DNA of 53,214 bases from Fidelibacterota bacterium (GTDB lineage: Bacteria; Fidelibacterota; UBA2242). The position numbers were made by a program, and so were the translations under genes. Of the stretch, positions 20,027 through 30,129 are shown one piece after another (positions within the stretch are counted from its first letter, which is position 1; every line of letters begins with the position of its first letter). The DNA is taken from assembly GCA_016783665.1 (NCBI GenBank), contig JADHWC010000005.1:1-53214 (forward strand), read 5' to 3'. Below the pieces are notes generated by a model. It made no database searches. It was given only the letters and a program-made list of their open reading frames with translations, and was not told where the DNA came from.

Positions 20027-21591
20027 AATCATCTGATAGAATTATCAAAACGGATGTGTTGGTTATTGGAGCCGGTTTGGCGGGTTGTTCCGCCGCCTAT
20101 GCCGCTGCTCAACAGGGGCTAAGTGTAACTTTGATAACTTCGGAGAATGAATTTACGGAATCCTCATCCTTTTATGCCCAGGGTGGTATTATCTATAAAG
20201 CAACAGATGATTCGGAAGCCGGTTTTATAGAAGATTTTCAGCGGACAGGCGTCGATATTGTCAATGAAGATGCCGTTCGCCAGATCTATCGGTACGGGAC
20301 GGAATTTATTGATGAGATCCTCTGCAAAAAACTATGTGTTCCCTTTAATAGAAGCGAAGATAATTCCCTAAATTTAATCAGGGAAGGCTCTCACTCAAAA
20401 GCCCGGATTGCATTTGTCAAAGATCATACCGGTCAATCGATCCAGGAAGTTTTTTACCAAAAAATCAAAGATGTTGATAATATCAATATCATTACCGAGG
20501 CAACCAGTGTCGATTTGATAACTCTCGCCCATCATTCTCTGAATCCCTTGCACATCTATGAGCCCAGTACTTGTGTCGGTGCGTATGTGTTATTTCAAAA
20601 AGAGAACCGGGTATATACGTTTTTGGCAAAGCAGACAATTCTGGCGACCGGCGGACTCGGCAGTTTATATCTGCATACATCAAATCCATCCCATGTTCGC
20701 GGTGACGGTTATGCCCTGGCGTATCGCGCGGGCGCCCGTATCATGAATATGGAATATGTGCAATTTCATCCGACGACGCTTTTTTCAACAAATGAGGAAC
20801 GGTTTTTAATTTCTGAAGCCCTTCGTGGAGAAGGCGCTGTGTTGCGTAACAAATCGGGTGAAGATTTTATGAAACGCTATCATGAGATGGGATCCCTGGC
20901 TCCTCGTGATGTGGTATCCCGTAGTATCAATGTCGAAATGAATGAAACCGGAAGCCAGTATGTGTATCTCGATATCACTCATCGGAATAGTGAGTGGATA
21001 AAACAGCGTTTTCCGAAAATTTATCAAAAATGCCTTGAAGTCAAGGTAGATATCACTTCCGAAGGCATTCCGGTTGTTCCGGCAGCACATTATGAATGTG
21101 GCGGTGTTGCCACGGATATGAAAGCCAATACAACAATCCGGTACTTGAAAGCGGTCGGAGAGGTTGCCTGTACCGGTTTGCACGGCGCCAACCGGCTTGC
21201 CAGCAGCTCCCTGCTTGAATGCCTTGTCTTCGGCACAATCGCCGGACGGGATGCGGCGGAGCAAATCAGAACCCGGAAAGTGATCATGCCTAGTGTCGCC
21301 GATTGGAAACAGGAAACGGAAACGATTGACCCGGATCTGATTCGTCAGGATCGTTCTACGATCAGGCAAACCATGTGGAACTATGTTGGTATTATTCGAA
21401 CAAAGAAAAAATTAGAGCGCGCTTTTGGGATTTTATGGCAATTGAATGAAGATATCCAAAAATTTTATGCTCACAGCGAGCTGAGTGATGACTTGATCGG
21501 GTTGCGGAATGCCGCCACAACATCATTGTTGGTTCTTCATGCCGCTAAACTTAATAAAGGAGGCCGGGGTTGCCATTACCGCACGGATTGA
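20023..21591 (+). CDS. nadB: L-aspartate oxidase
   Basis: 522 residues. FAD enzyme oxidising L-aspartate to iminoaspartate for NadA. Dinucleotide-binding start VLVIGAGLAGCSAAYAA (~12-28), SSFYAQGGI, RGDGYALAYRAGA, EYVQFHPTTL, LRGEGAVL, AAHYECGGVATD and GLHGANRLASSSLLECLVFG all match fumarate-reductase-type flavoproteins of this kind. The C-terminal helical domain ends with GGRGCHYRTD, slightly shorter than the E. coli protein. Confidence 0.97.
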   Translation: MKSSDRIIKTDVLVIGAGLAGCSAAYAAAQQGLSVTLITSENEFTESSSFYAQGGIIYKATDDSEAGFIEDFQRTGVDIVNEDAVRQIYRYGTEFIDEILCKKLCVPFNRSEDNSLNLIREGSHSKARIAFVKDHTGQSIQEVFYQKIKDVDNINIITEATSVDLITLAHHSLNPLHIYEPSTCVGAYVLFQKENRVYTFLAKQTILATGGLGSLYLHTSNPSHVRGDGYALAYRAGARIMNMEYVQFHPTTLFSTNEERFLISEALRGEGAVLRNKSGEDFMKRYHEMGSLAPRDVVSRSINVEMNETGSQYVYLDITHRNSEWIKQRFPKIYQKCLEVKVDITSEGIPVVPAAHYECGGVATDMKANTTIRYLKAVGEVACTGLHGANRLASSSLLECLVFGTIAGRDAAEQIRTRKVIMPSVADWKQETETIDPDLIRQDRSTIRQTMWNYVGIIRTKKKLERAFGILWQLNEDIQKFYAHSELSDDLIGLRNAATTSLLVLHAAKLNKGGRGCHYRTD

Positions 21592-21625
21592 TTAAACTAA
21601 ACATTAATTTGAAATTGGAGGTTTT

Positions 21626-21958
21626 GTGAACACTTTACTTTATGCCGGAGCAATGGGTGGGGGCGCTGCCCAGCAGTCAAACCCCATTATGTCTCTTTTA
21701 CCCTTTTTACTGATTATTGTTGTCATGTATTTTCTGATGATTCGACCGCAGTCTAAGAAACAGAAAGAAAAACAGAAAATGTTGCAGGAACTTCGTCAAG
21801 GCGATGAAGTATTGACTATCGGTGGAGTTTACGGAAGAATCGAAGGACTCCGCGAAAAAGAAAATATCCTGATAGTTAAAATTGCCAAAGATGTTAAGAT
21901 CCATGTATCCCGATCGGCGATTGCTGAAAAAATAGTGGATAAATCAGTCGTAAAATAA
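21626..21958 (+). CDS. yajC: Preprotein translocase accessory subunit YajC
   Basis: 110 residues from a GTG start with GGAGG upstream. One membrane helix (~24-41, LLPFLLIIVVMYFLMI) followed by the diagnostic RPQSKKQKEKQKML and the cytoplasmic GDEVLTIGGVYG domain. Partner of SecDF-SecYEG. Starts a dense run to hflX in which most genes overlap or nearly touch. Confidence 0.96.
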   Translation: MNTLLYAGAMGGGAAQQSNPIMSLLPFLLIIVVMYFLMIRPQSKKQKEKQKMLQELRQGDEVLTIGGVYGRIEGLREKENILIVKIAKDVKIHVSRSAIAEKIVDKSVVK

Positions 21959-21959
21959 T

Positions 21960-22493
21960 ATGAAATTGCTTGATATCTACGTTTACGGTAGTCCATTACT
22001 CAAACGGAAAACCCGCAAAGTTGCACAACTACCCGATAATTTTCCGCGATTCCTGGAACGCATGTATGCCACTATGTATGATGACGACGGAATCGGTCTG
22101 TCCGCCAATCAGGTTGGTGTGGATTTACGTTTTTTTATCGTGGATTTTTCATTACATGATAAAAATATGGGAAAAGAAGTATTTATAAATCCGGAGATTA
22201 TACAGAGAGAAGGTGAAGATGTTCTCGAAGAAGGATGTCTGAGTGTTCCGGGAATTCGCGAAAAAGTGACCCGTGAATGGAAAATAAAAGTTCGTTATGA
22301 AAACCTTCAGCGAGTAGTAATTGAAAAAGAATTTGAGGGCTATTTAGCGAAAGTAATTCAACATGAGATTGATCATTTGAACGGAATTTTATTTGTTGAT
22401 AAAACCAGTCCGTTGAACCTAAGTTTTATCGCATCAAAACTAAAGAAAATTGCCGTTAAGGGAAAAACTCAGACTGAACCTATTAGTATCTGA
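21960..22493 (+). CDS. def: Peptide deformylase
   Basis: 177 residues. Removes the formyl group from new proteins. The three motifs are present: GIGLSANQVG (motif 1, with Ser where Ala is usual), EEGCLSVPG (metal Cys) and QHEIDHLNG (metal His pair and catalytic Glu). Begins one base after the yajC stop. Followed by fmt, the enzyme that adds the formyl group. Confidence 0.97.
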   Translation: MKLLDIYVYGSPLLKRKTRKVAQLPDNFPRFLERMYATMYDDDGIGLSANQVGVDLRFFIVDFSLHDKNMGKEVFINPEIIQREGEDVLEEGCLSVPGIREKVTREWKIKVRYENLQRVVIEKEFEGYLAKVIQHEIDHLNGILFVDKTSPLNLSFIASKLKKIAVKGKTQTEPISI

Positions 22494-22499
22494 TTCAAT

Positions 22500-23426
22500 A
22501 TGAAAGTAATTTTTATGGGAACTCCGGAATTTGCAGTTCCGGGTTTAAAAGCAATTGCTGAATCCCGGCATGATGTTGTCCTTGTCGTTACAGGACCGGA
22601 TGTCCCCGCCGGTCGTGGACGGAATCTGCTGGAATCTCCTGTTAAATCCTTTGCTAAGGAATTGAGCATTCCCATATTACAACCACTGTCATTAAAATCA
22701 TCTGAGTTTATTGGACAATTGAAACATTATAATGCCGATATTATAGTTGTGGTCGCATTCAAAATACTGCCTGATGAAGTTATTGATGTGACGCCGAATG
22801 GCGCTATTAATTTGCATGCGTCATTATTACCAAAATACCGGGGCGCGGCGCCAATCAACTGGGCATTGATCAATGGCAATACGCAAACCGGAATTACTAT
22901 TTTTCAAATAAAATCAAAAGTTGATACAGGAGACATACTCCTGCAAGAATCGATCGACATTTCTGATCAGGATACCTACGGAAGTATGCACGAACGCTTA
23001 TCTCATATAGGTGCGAAAGCTCTGGTAGATTCTCTGGATCATATTGAAAGTGGAGACATCCAGACGATTCCACAGTGTCATGATTTAGCCACTAAGGCGC
23101 CTAAAATCTATCCTCAGATGGGTGAGATTGATTGGGGAAAAAGCGCCGAATCCATTAAACATTTAATCCATGGACTATCTCCGGCTCCGGGTGCGTACTG
23201 TTATTACAAAAAAAAACGAATTAAGCTGTTGAAAGCCGAATTTAGCGAGGAAACTTTGCCGTGTATTCCGGGCACAATTGTTCGTCGCACTAAAACACAA
23301 TTAGGAATTCAGACCGGGCGGGGAGTTCTGTACCCGCTGGTATTACAGGCGGAAGGTCGAAAAGCACTACCGGTTGCCGAATTTCTGAGAGGTTTTCAAA
23401 CCAAGCCAGGAGATTCATTTCGTTAG
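22500..23426 (+). CDS. fmt: Methionyl-tRNA formyltransferase
   Basis: 308 residues. Formylates initiator Met-tRNA with 10-formyl-tetrahydrofolate. MGTPEFAVPGL at the start, the active-site segment AINLHASLLPKYRGAAPINWALI (Asn, His) and the Asp in VDTGDILLQ are all present; the C-terminal tRNA-binding domain begins ~205. Its stop codon shares one base with the GTG start of rsmB. Confidence 0.98.
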   Translation: MKVIFMGTPEFAVPGLKAIAESRHDVVLVVTGPDVPAGRGRNLLESPVKSFAKELSIPILQPLSLKSSEFIGQLKHYNADIIVVVAFKILPDEVIDVTPNGAINLHASLLPKYRGAAPINWALINGNTQTGITIFQIKSKVDTGDILLQESIDISDQDTYGSMHERLSHIGAKALVDSLDHIESGDIQTIPQCHDLATKAPKIYPQMGEIDWGKSAESIKHLIHGLSPAPGAYCYYKKKRIKLLKAEFSEETLPCIPGTIVRRTKTQLGIQTGRGVLYPLVLQAEGRKALPVAEFLRGFQTKPGDSFR

Positions 23427-24748
23427 TGAATACACGTGCCGCCGCCGCGCAAATCCTGAGTTCCTGTCAGCGTCAATATTTTAATTACGAACAAAAAATC
23501 GCCGATGCCGCTAATAGATTAAGCTTTTCCCAAAAAGACCGGGATTTTTTATACATCCTTGTGAAAGGTGTCATATTATACCGGGAATATCTCGATCATG
23601 TGATCAGGATGATTCTGAAGAGTCCCATCAAACGGCTTGAAAAAATTGTTTTAAACCTTTTACGTGTCGGAACCTTTCAGCATCTCATCCTGGAGACTCC
23701 TTTATATGCAATAACGAATGAAACAGTCAGAGCTGCCAAAGACCTGAACAAATTTCGGGCAGTTGGTTTGATTAACGCAGCCCTTCGCCACCTTCCGTCG
23801 AAAGAGGAGTTGGAAACCCATTTCCGGCAGCTTCCGGTGAACGAGTTTCTCGCTATCCGATATTCCCATCCTCAGTGGTTGATAGACCGATGGATATCGG
23901 AATACGGACGACAAAATACAGAACAAATCGCCGAATTTAATAACAGCTATCAGGAAATATACTTCCGGCATAATCCTGTTCTGATTTCATGGGAAAATCT
24001 GCAAGACCGGCTGTTAGAGGAAAAGTATAGTATTGATATTGTAAGTAGTGATCCGATTACCTTTTTTAGTGTCGATAAACCGGGTGTACTATTAAAAAGC
24101 GATATGTTCAGGAGGGGATTTTTATCTGTTCAGGATATTAGCCAGTCACTGGCGGTTCGGCTGTTGGACCCCAAATCCGGTGAAACGATAATTGACGCCT
24201 GTGCCGCCCCCGGAGGAAAAACCGGGTTTATAGCTCAATTAACCGGATCTTCCGGAAATATTTACGCCTATGATATTTCCCCGGTTAAAGTCAGACTGCT
24301 GAAAAATGAAATCTTTCGTTTAGGGATTGATTTTGTAAATTACGGCGTTGCCGATGCCCGAACAGACAGTTTTCCAATGGCTGATAAGATTTTGCTGGAT
24401 GTTCCTTGTTCGGGAACCGGAGTTCTGGCACGCAGGGCGGATTTGCGCTGGAACAGGAAACGTGAGGATATAGAAAAATTGTTTGATATTCAGCGGCAGA
24501 TTTTAGCGAATGTGGTTCATTATTGTAAGCCAGGCGGGATTTTTGTTTACAGTACCTGTTCGATTGAACCGGAAGAAAATTGGTCGAACATTGAATGGTT
24601 TTTGCGGAGTCATCCTGCGTTTAAAAGAGAATCCGCCGAACGCTATATTGAAAGTAAGTGGTGTAATGAAAATGGAACTGTAGCGATTCTTCCTCATGTT
24701 CATCGGCAAACCGGAAGTTTCGCAGTTCGGCTCGCAAATAAAGGATAA
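23426..24748 (+). CDS. rsmB: 16S rRNA m5C967 methyltransferase
   Basis: 440 residues, GTG start overlapping the fmt stop. N-terminal NusB-like RNA-binding domain (~1-140) and C-terminal SAM methyltransferase: CAAPGGKTG (SAM site), VPCSGTGVLARRADLRW (first catalytic Cys) and YSTCSIEPEEN (second catalytic Cys). The fmt-rsmB order is common across bacteria. Confidence 0.96.
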   Translation: MNTRAAAAQILSSCQRQYFNYEQKIADAANRLSFSQKDRDFLYILVKGVILYREYLDHVIRMILKSPIKRLEKIVLNLLRVGTFQHLILETPLYAITNETVRAAKDLNKFRAVGLINAALRHLPSKEELETHFRQLPVNEFLAIRYSHPQWLIDRWISEYGRQNTEQIAEFNNSYQEIYFRHNPVLISWENLQDRLLEEKYSIDIVSSDPITFFSVDKPGVLLKSDMFRRGFLSVQDISQSLAVRLLDPKSGETIIDACAAPGGKTGFIAQLTGSSGNIYAYDISPVKVRLLKNEIFRLGIDFVNYGVADARTDSFPMADKILLDVPCSGTGVLARRADLRWNRKREDIEKLFDIQRQILANVVHYCKPGGIFVYSTCSIEPEENWSNIEWFLRSHPAFKRESAERYIESKWCNENGTVAILPHVHRQTGSFAVRLANKG

Positions 24749-24775
24749 CCATCATAATAATGTTGGATTGTTAGT

Positions 24776-25522
24776 ATGACAGTAAAGATGCGTAATTGGA
24801 TACGATTTTTATTGGTGTTTTTTATATTCACGCTCGTATTTGTAGTGATTGTTGATAAATTTGTGTTGCCGGTTTATGTTAGGCATGGCGAGGAGATTCC
24901 TCTTGTAGATGTACGGGGACGTTCCTTCGATGAATCCTTAATAATTTTAACGATGGTCGGATTCTCTGTCGAAGTGAGTGATTCTCTGGAGAATGCCGAT
25001 TATCCGCCGGGAACCGTTATCGATCAGCAACCTCCTCCAGGAACGCTTGTTAAAAAAGGGCGTATGGTACGGGTAGTAATCACCAGAGGTGAACACTTTT
25101 TCACGATGCCGAATCTGGTGGGAAAAGTGTTAAAAGCAGCAAGTCTTAATTTACAGCGCTATCATATTGTAACAGACTATATATCCTATGAATTTTCATC
25201 GGATAAGCCGCGGGGCGTGGTATCCGCTCAGTCTCTTCGACCGGGATTGATGGTTTCTCAGAATGATAGCATCTCACTTGTTGTCAGTAAAGGACCGCCT
25301 CCCCGTCAGTTGGAGGTTCCCGACTTGTTTGGATTGAATCTTGAGGAGGCTAAAGCACTGATCCGTAAAGAGGGCTTCAAAATGGGAACTATCCGCTACA
25401 TTCCGAATGATGATCTCGTGGCTTATACTGTCATTGAACAAGATCCCGAATACGGTATCCTGTACGATAATCCGGTGCGTATTAATCTGGAAGTGACAAT
25501 TGCGCCCCACTCAGAGGAATAA
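24776..25522 (+). CDS. PASTA-domain membrane protein
   Basis: 248 residues: one N-terminal membrane helix (~8-31), then three PASTA domains (~40-107, ~108-174, ~178-245), recognisable by VPDLFGLNLEEAKALI and the DQQPPPGTLVKKGRMVRVVI / AQSLRPGLMVSQNDSISLVV type repeats. There is no kinase domain, so it is not a PknB; PASTA units often bind peptidoglycan or muropeptides. The fmt-rsmB-PASTA-rpe order suggests that it is a conserved operon member. Stop overlaps the rpe start by one base. Confidence 0.92.
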   Translation: MTVKMRNWIRFLLVFFIFTLVFVVIVDKFVLPVYVRHGEEIPLVDVRGRSFDESLIILTMVGFSVEVSDSLENADYPPGTVIDQQPPPGTLVKKGRMVRVVITRGEHFFTMPNLVGKVLKAASLNLQRYHIVTDYISYEFSSDKPRGVVSAQSLRPGLMVSQNDSISLVVSKGPPPRQLEVPDLFGLNLEEAKALIRKEGFKMGTIRYIPNDDLVAYTVIEQDPEYGILYDNPVRINLEVTIAPHSEE

Positions 25523-26181
25523 TGTTAATAATGGAAATTGTACCATCACTATTATCAGCTGACTTTTCCAACCTTGCGAAAGAAATCCGCGCTGTTGAAA
25601 AAGCGGGGGCGCGTCGATTGCATCTGGATGTGATGGATGGACATTTTGTTCCCAATATTACCATCGGACCGTTCATCGTTGAAGCCATTCGTCAGCAGAC
25701 AAATCTCCATCTGGAATCCCATCTGATGATTGAAAATCCTGATAAATATATTGATGCATTCGTAAAAGCGGGGAGCGATACGGTTATTATTCATATCGAA
25801 GCCAGTAAAGATATTCGTAAGGATTTGGCGCATATCCGGGATCTGGGCGCCAATGCAGGTCTGGTACTGAATCCTCCGACTGATTTTAAAGCGATCGAGC
25901 TTCATCTGGCTTATATCGACCATCTGTTGGTCATGACGGTGGATCCGGGGTTTGGCGGACAAAAATTGATAAGAAGTTCTCTCTCGAAAGTCACATTGGC
26001 GAAACCGTATCAGGATAAATATGGTTTTTATATTGAAGTGGACGGCGGAATTAATATAAATACCCTTGCCGAAGCAAAGGCAGCCGGAACGGATCTGTTT
26101 GTCGCGGGTTCTGCCGTGTTTTCAAAGCACCAACCATATGAATCCTTTAAAGAACTATCGGAGAAATTGATCGGTGAATGA
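25522..26181 (+). CDS. rpe: Ribulose-phosphate 3-epimerase
   Basis: 219 residues, TIM barrel of the pentose phosphate pathway. PSLLSADFSNL, the metal-site HLDVMDGHFVPN, VMTVDPGFGGQ and EVDGGIN are all visible. The start may be the first ATG (overlapping the PASTA stop) or the one three codons on, MEIVPSLL. Ends eight bases into the next gene. Confidence 0.97.
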   Translation: MLIMEIVPSLLSADFSNLAKEIRAVEKAGARRLHLDVMDGHFVPNITIGPFIVEAIRQQTNLHLESHLMIENPDKYIDAFVKAGSDTVIIHIEASKDIRKDLAHIRDLGANAGLVLNPPTDFKAIELHLAYIDHLLVMTVDPGFGGQKLIRSSLSKVTLAKPYQDKYGFYIEVDGGININTLAEAKAAGTDLFVAGSAVFSKHQPYESFKELSEKLIGE

Positions 26182-26755
26182 AATTCCGAAAGGTGAGCTG
26201 GGGCGCAAAGCATTTCATTATGCAACATCACTGATTCCACTAATATATTACTTTTATATTGATAAGGATATGGCAGTTTGGATACTGATTGTTATATCGG
26301 TATTCCTGCTGGTTGCTGAATTTTCCAGAAAATTTATACCATTTTTTCGATCTTTTTACATGAAACTATTCGGAGATATGACCCGTCCCCATGAGCATAA
26401 AAATCATCTAACCGGCGCAACCTATGTATCGCTTGGTTCATTGCTGGTTGTATATCTGTTTCCTAAAAATATTGCCGTTGTGGCATTGCTATTTTTAATG
26501 GTTGGTGATCCCACCGCCTGCCTCGTCGGAATGTCTTTTGGCAAAATAAAAATTATGCGGGACAAGACCCTTGAAGGCGCTCTGTCGTTTGTTCTGGCAA
26601 GCCTGATTGTAACCTGGTGGATACCGAATGTCCCTTTTTCAGTTAAACTAATTGGCGCCTGCGTTGCCAGCTTACTCGAATTGATTCCCTGGAAATTAGA
26701 TGATAATTTGACGATCCCGTCTCTGTCGGCTCTGTTCATGTATTATATGCTATAA
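26174..26755 (+). CDS. CTP-dependent polyprenol/lipid kinase- or CDP-DAG synthase-like membrane protein
   Basis: 193 residues from a GTG start that overlaps rpe by eight bases. Six or so membrane helices. The family is the cytidylyltransferase/dolichol kinase (SEC59-like) group: GRKAFHYATSLIPLIYYF at the start, the MVGDPTACLVGMSFGKIK motif in the middle, DKTLEGALSFVLAS, and the C-terminal LELIPWKLDDNLTIPSLSA. In this group the GD-A-G-G-K block binds CTP. The lipid substrate (polyprenol, diacylglycerol or phytol) cannot be told from sequence. Confidence 0.85.
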   Translation: MNEIPKGELGRKAFHYATSLIPLIYYFYIDKDMAVWILIVISVFLLVAEFSRKFIPFFRSFYMKLFGDMTRPHEHKNHLTGATYVSLGSLLVVYLFPKNIAVVALLFLMVGDPTACLVGMSFGKIKIMRDKTLEGALSFVLASLIVTWWIPNVPFSVKLIGACVASLLELIPWKLDDNLTIPSLSALFMYYML

Positions 26756-26768
26756 TTTTCCCAAATCT

Positions 26769-28859
26769 ATGTCATTTATAAATGCATTTTTTTTATATCT
26801 GTTACCTCTTGCAGTCATTCCGCTGGTGATCCACCTGATCGGCAGACAGCGATATTATCAACATGAATTCAGCACACTGCGCTTTTTAAAACAACTGGAA
26901 CACGACCTCATCCGAAAACTGAAAATCCGGCAGATTCTGTTATTACTGTTGAGAATATTACTGATATTATTAATCGTTTTGGTGTTTGCGAGACCATATC
27001 GAACGACCCGCTCACCCGGCATTTATGTTGGCAAGGGTGAGACATTATATCTGATAGTTGACAATTCTCTCTCGATGCAAAATCGCCTTAAGGGCATGAC
27101 TTTGATAGAGTCCGGGGTGACTGTGCTAACTATGGCTGGAAAGCACATTGATTATCCGGTTTATTTAAAATTGATCGAAACAGCCGGCGCCAATCAAATT
27201 CACGATCATGGATTAGTGACGGATCCATCTGCATTGGGAACCATTCTCGAATCCGTTAATCTGACAAATCAGCAAGGTAACATTGATTGTGCGATTCAAA
27301 CGGTCATAAACGATATAAACAGGCAAAATGAGCTATCCTCAGCTTTATGGATCTTAAGTGATTTTCAGACAGCTACATGGCAGAGTGAAGAACGTCCGGT
27401 TCATCCGCTGAATGAATTATTGGAAAAAACCAACAGCCGTCTGATTTTTTTCCCTGTTGCCGGAGAGAATAACAATGTTTCGCTTTCGTCTCTCTCATTG
27501 CCAAACCAGATTTACGAAAAGGGGCAACCCGCCTCGGTTCGGGCATTTCTGAAAAACTGGGACCGCGAGTCTTCGGAATCATCCGTGGGATTGTTTTTAG
27601 ATGACCGGAAACTCGGACAGTCGCTTGTAAGCATTCCATCCGGTAAAGAGGCGAACGTACTGTTTGAATTTATCCTGCCAGACCCGGGAATTTATAAGGG
27701 CTGTTTAAAGATCGCCGACGACAACATACTTATGGATAATACGCGCTATTTTTTAATCAATATTCCTGAAACTATCCGGGTGCTGATCGTTACGCAATAT
27801 CCGGAAGATGGCAAGTATATTAAACAAAGTCTTAGTGTGAAAGAGATGTCCGTTATCGATTCAAAAATGATCTCGTCAGGAATGTTTCCGTCAGAAGATC
27901 TTTTGCCATATGACCTTATCGTTTTTTCCAATATCGACCGGTTTCCCAAAAGTGTTATGACAAAAATACAGTACTTTATTGAAATGAATAAAGGAATTTT
28001 ATTGTTTCCGGGGAAGGATTGCAATCGGGAGGATTTTAACGCCTTCTGGAGTGATCAAATGGGATTTCCAAATTGGAGAACAATGCGGCAATCGGAAGGA
28101 AATCAGCAATTAAGAATTGGAGAAATTAAACAGGATCATCCAATTTTCAGCAATGTCTGGCGAGAGGACAAGTCGCTCATTTATTCCCCGGATTTTTATG
28201 TCATTCCGGGATTCAGTATCGGAAAGGGACATTCGGTTCTGGCGAATTTCGAAGATAATACACCGTTTATTATTGAGACGGATTTTAAAAACGGCGCCGG
28301 AATATTGCTGGCAAGTTCGCCTGTTGATAGGTGGAGCAATCTGCATCTCACCGGGTTTTTTCCGGCGCTGATGAACCGTATTGTATTTTATCTGTCGCAA
28401 AAGGGATTGCAAGAACAGGAGTATACCACCGGCGATACGCTTAAGGTGTCGGTATCGCGATATAGTACGACGGGAGATATTGCGATCCGCACTCCGGATG
28501 GTCGTTTTATAAAAGCGCCGGTAAACAATAAAGGGTACTTGTTGTTCGACAGGACTAACGAGCCGGGAATATATGATATTTCATCAAAAGGAAAACTGAT
28601 TAAACGGATTGTAGTGAACATCCCATCCCGGGAATGCATGCCTGAATTTCTGAATACAGATGATTTTAATGATTTGATATCTTCCTATCCGCAGCAGCTG
28701 GATGTGTTCACAGTAGGAGCAGAGAATGAATTCAGTCAGTTGCAGCGCAGTCGTGAATACAGCGATTGGTTAATTATGTTTGTGTTAGTTGTGGCGCTAC
28801 TAGAGAGTTATATCGGTCGGACAAACCGGAAACTGAGAGGGAAATTGATCAGTGACTGA
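26769..28859 (+). CDS. BatA-type membrane protein with vWA domain
   Basis: 696 residues. N-terminal BatA segment with two helices (~8-24 and ~56-78; LRFLKQLEHDLIRKLKIRQ between them), a vWA-like domain starting LYLIVDNSLSMQNR (DxSxS metal site), a long extracytoplasmic part with a glutamine-amidotransferase-like fold (DLIVFSNIDRFPKS, GILLFPGKDCN), and a final helix (~675-692). BatA-family proteins occur with aerotolerance operons and MoxR ATPases, but no MoxR or DUF58 gene is adjacent here. Its last eight bases overlap the hflX start. Confidence 0.88.
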   Translation: MSFINAFFLYLLPLAVIPLVIHLIGRQRYYQHEFSTLRFLKQLEHDLIRKLKIRQILLLLLRILLILLIVLVFARPYRTTRSPGIYVGKGETLYLIVDNSLSMQNRLKGMTLIESGVTVLTMAGKHIDYPVYLKLIETAGANQIHDHGLVTDPSALGTILESVNLTNQQGNIDCAIQTVINDINRQNELSSALWILSDFQTATWQSEERPVHPLNELLEKTNSRLIFFPVAGENNNVSLSSLSLPNQIYEKGQPASVRAFLKNWDRESSESSVGLFLDDRKLGQSLVSIPSGKEANVLFEFILPDPGIYKGCLKIADDNILMDNTRYFLINIPETIRVLIVTQYPEDGKYIKQSLSVKEMSVIDSKMISSGMFPSEDLLPYDLIVFSNIDRFPKSVMTKIQYFIEMNKGILLFPGKDCNREDFNAFWSDQMGFPNWRTMRQSEGNQQLRIGEIKQDHPIFSNVWREDKSLIYSPDFYVIPGFSIGKGHSVLANFEDNTPFIIETDFKNGAGILLASSPVDRWSNLHLTGFFPALMNRIVFYLSQKGLQEQEYTTGDTLKVSVSRYSTTGDIAIRTPDGRFIKAPVNNKGYLLFDRTNEPGIYDISSKGKLIKRIVVNIPSRECMPEFLNTDDFNDLISSYPQQLDVFTVGAENEFSQLQRSREYSDWLIMFVLVVALLESYIGRTNRKLRGKLISD

Positions 28860-30105
28860 ACGCGTATTATTGGTTGGGGTCATGACGCCGTATCGATCAC
28901 AGGAAACGGTAGAGGATCATTTAACTGAATTGGGGGATCTTGTACAAACTCTGGGATATGAAACGGTTGATCAGTTTATTGTGAAACGAAACAAAATTTC
29001 ACCATCTCTGTATATCGGCAAAGGTAAGGTTGAAGAAATCAAATCCCTGATCCCCATGCTTAATATTGACGAAGTTATCTTCGATGATGATCTGTCGCCT
29101 ACTCAATCCCGCAATCTGGAGAAAGCGCTGAATATCGAGATACGTGACAGAAGCGGGGTCATTCTTGAGATTTTTGCCAAACATGCCCGAACCAGGGAAG
29201 CCAAAACCCAGGTGGAGTTGGCGACTCTGGAATACCTGTTGCCGCGATTGACCCGGCGCTGGACTCACCTGGAACGGCAAATCGGCGGAATCGGCGTCCG
29301 CAGCGGCGCCGGTGAAACTCAGATTGAAGTTGACCGCCGTTTGATCCGTACCCGCATTTCACGATTAAAAAAAGATCTTCAGCGAATCGACCGTGAACGG
29401 GACATCCAGCGCAAAGGACGTGATGGATTTTTCCAGGTGGCGCTGGTTGGTTATACCAATGCCGGCAAATCCACGATCATGAATCTGATGACAAATGCAT
29501 CCATACTGGTGGTGGATAAACTCTTCGCTACTTTGGACACAACGGTTCGACAGTGGAAAATCGACAAGTACCATAACGTCCTGCTGAGCGATACGATTGG
29601 GTTCATCCGGAAACTGCCTCCGAACCTGGTGGCGTCATTTCGGAGTACTCTGCAGGAAACCCGGGAAGCTGATTTAATCTTAAAGGTGATCGATATCAGT
29701 AACCCGCATTGCACTGAACACTTGAAGACAGTCGATGAAATTTTAATCCAGCTGGATCTGTACAAAACACTGTCGTTAATGGTATTTAATAAAATCGATA
29801 AAATGGATGACGATATTTTTAAGCAAATGAAACGTGATTACCCCGATGCTATATTTCTTTCGGCGCTGAACAGCCTGAAGATCGATGATCTGAGACTTGG
29901 AATTCTGCAAGAACTACGACAGGATGAGCTAAAAATTAAAATGGAACTTTCACTGAACGATGTGAAATCAATCGCTATGGTCCGGGATAACTGCATTGTA
30001 TTAAACCAGAACTATAATGATCATTCGGTACAGATGGAATTTCTGTGCTATCAGCGGGTCTGGGACTGGTTGAAACAAAAACTGAATCATCATTCTCATC
30101 ATTAA
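28852..30105 (+). CDS. hflX: GTPase HflX
   Basis: 417 residues, GTG start overlapping the upstream gene. Ribosome-binding GTPase that splits stalled or heat-damaged 70S ribosomes. N-terminal HflX domain with GKVEEIKSL and DDLSPTQSRNLEKAL, the glycine-rich linker GGIGVRSGAGETQIEVDRR, coiled coil ~165-190, G1 GYTNAGKST (200-208), G3 DTIGF and G4 NKID. Ends at a hairpin that can terminate both strands. Confidence 0.97.
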   Translation: MTERVLLVGVMTPYRSQETVEDHLTELGDLVQTLGYETVDQFIVKRNKISPSLYIGKGKVEEIKSLIPMLNIDEVIFDDDLSPTQSRNLEKALNIEIRDRSGVILEIFAKHARTREAKTQVELATLEYLLPRLTRRWTHLERQIGGIGVRSGAGETQIEVDRRLIRTRISRLKKDLQRIDRERDIQRKGRDGFFQVALVGYTNAGKSTIMNLMTNASILVVDKLFATLDTTVRQWKIDKYHNVLLSDTIGFIRKLPPNLVASFRSTLQETREADLILKVIDISNPHCTEHLKTVDEILIQLDLYKTLSLMVFNKIDKMDDDIFKQMKRDYPDAIFLSALNSLKIDDLRLGILQELRQDELKIKMELSLNDVKSIAMVRDNCIVLNQNYNDHSVQMEFLCYQRVWDWLKQKLNHHSHH

Positions 30106-30125
30106 CACACCGATTTATCGGTGTG
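30106..30125. terminator. Bidirectional terminator hairpin
   Basis: CACACCGA (30106-30113), loop TTTA, TCGGTGTG (30118-30125): perfect 8-bp stem, followed by a short T-run (GATTTT). It begins at the hflX stop codon and lies just before the end of the convergent DUF212 gene. Confidence 0.7.
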
Positions 30126-30129
30126 GATT

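Noticed and set aside
24776..25522. Ser/Thr kinase PknB
   Set aside because: Only the membrane helix and three PASTA domains are present; there is no kinase domain upstream in frame.
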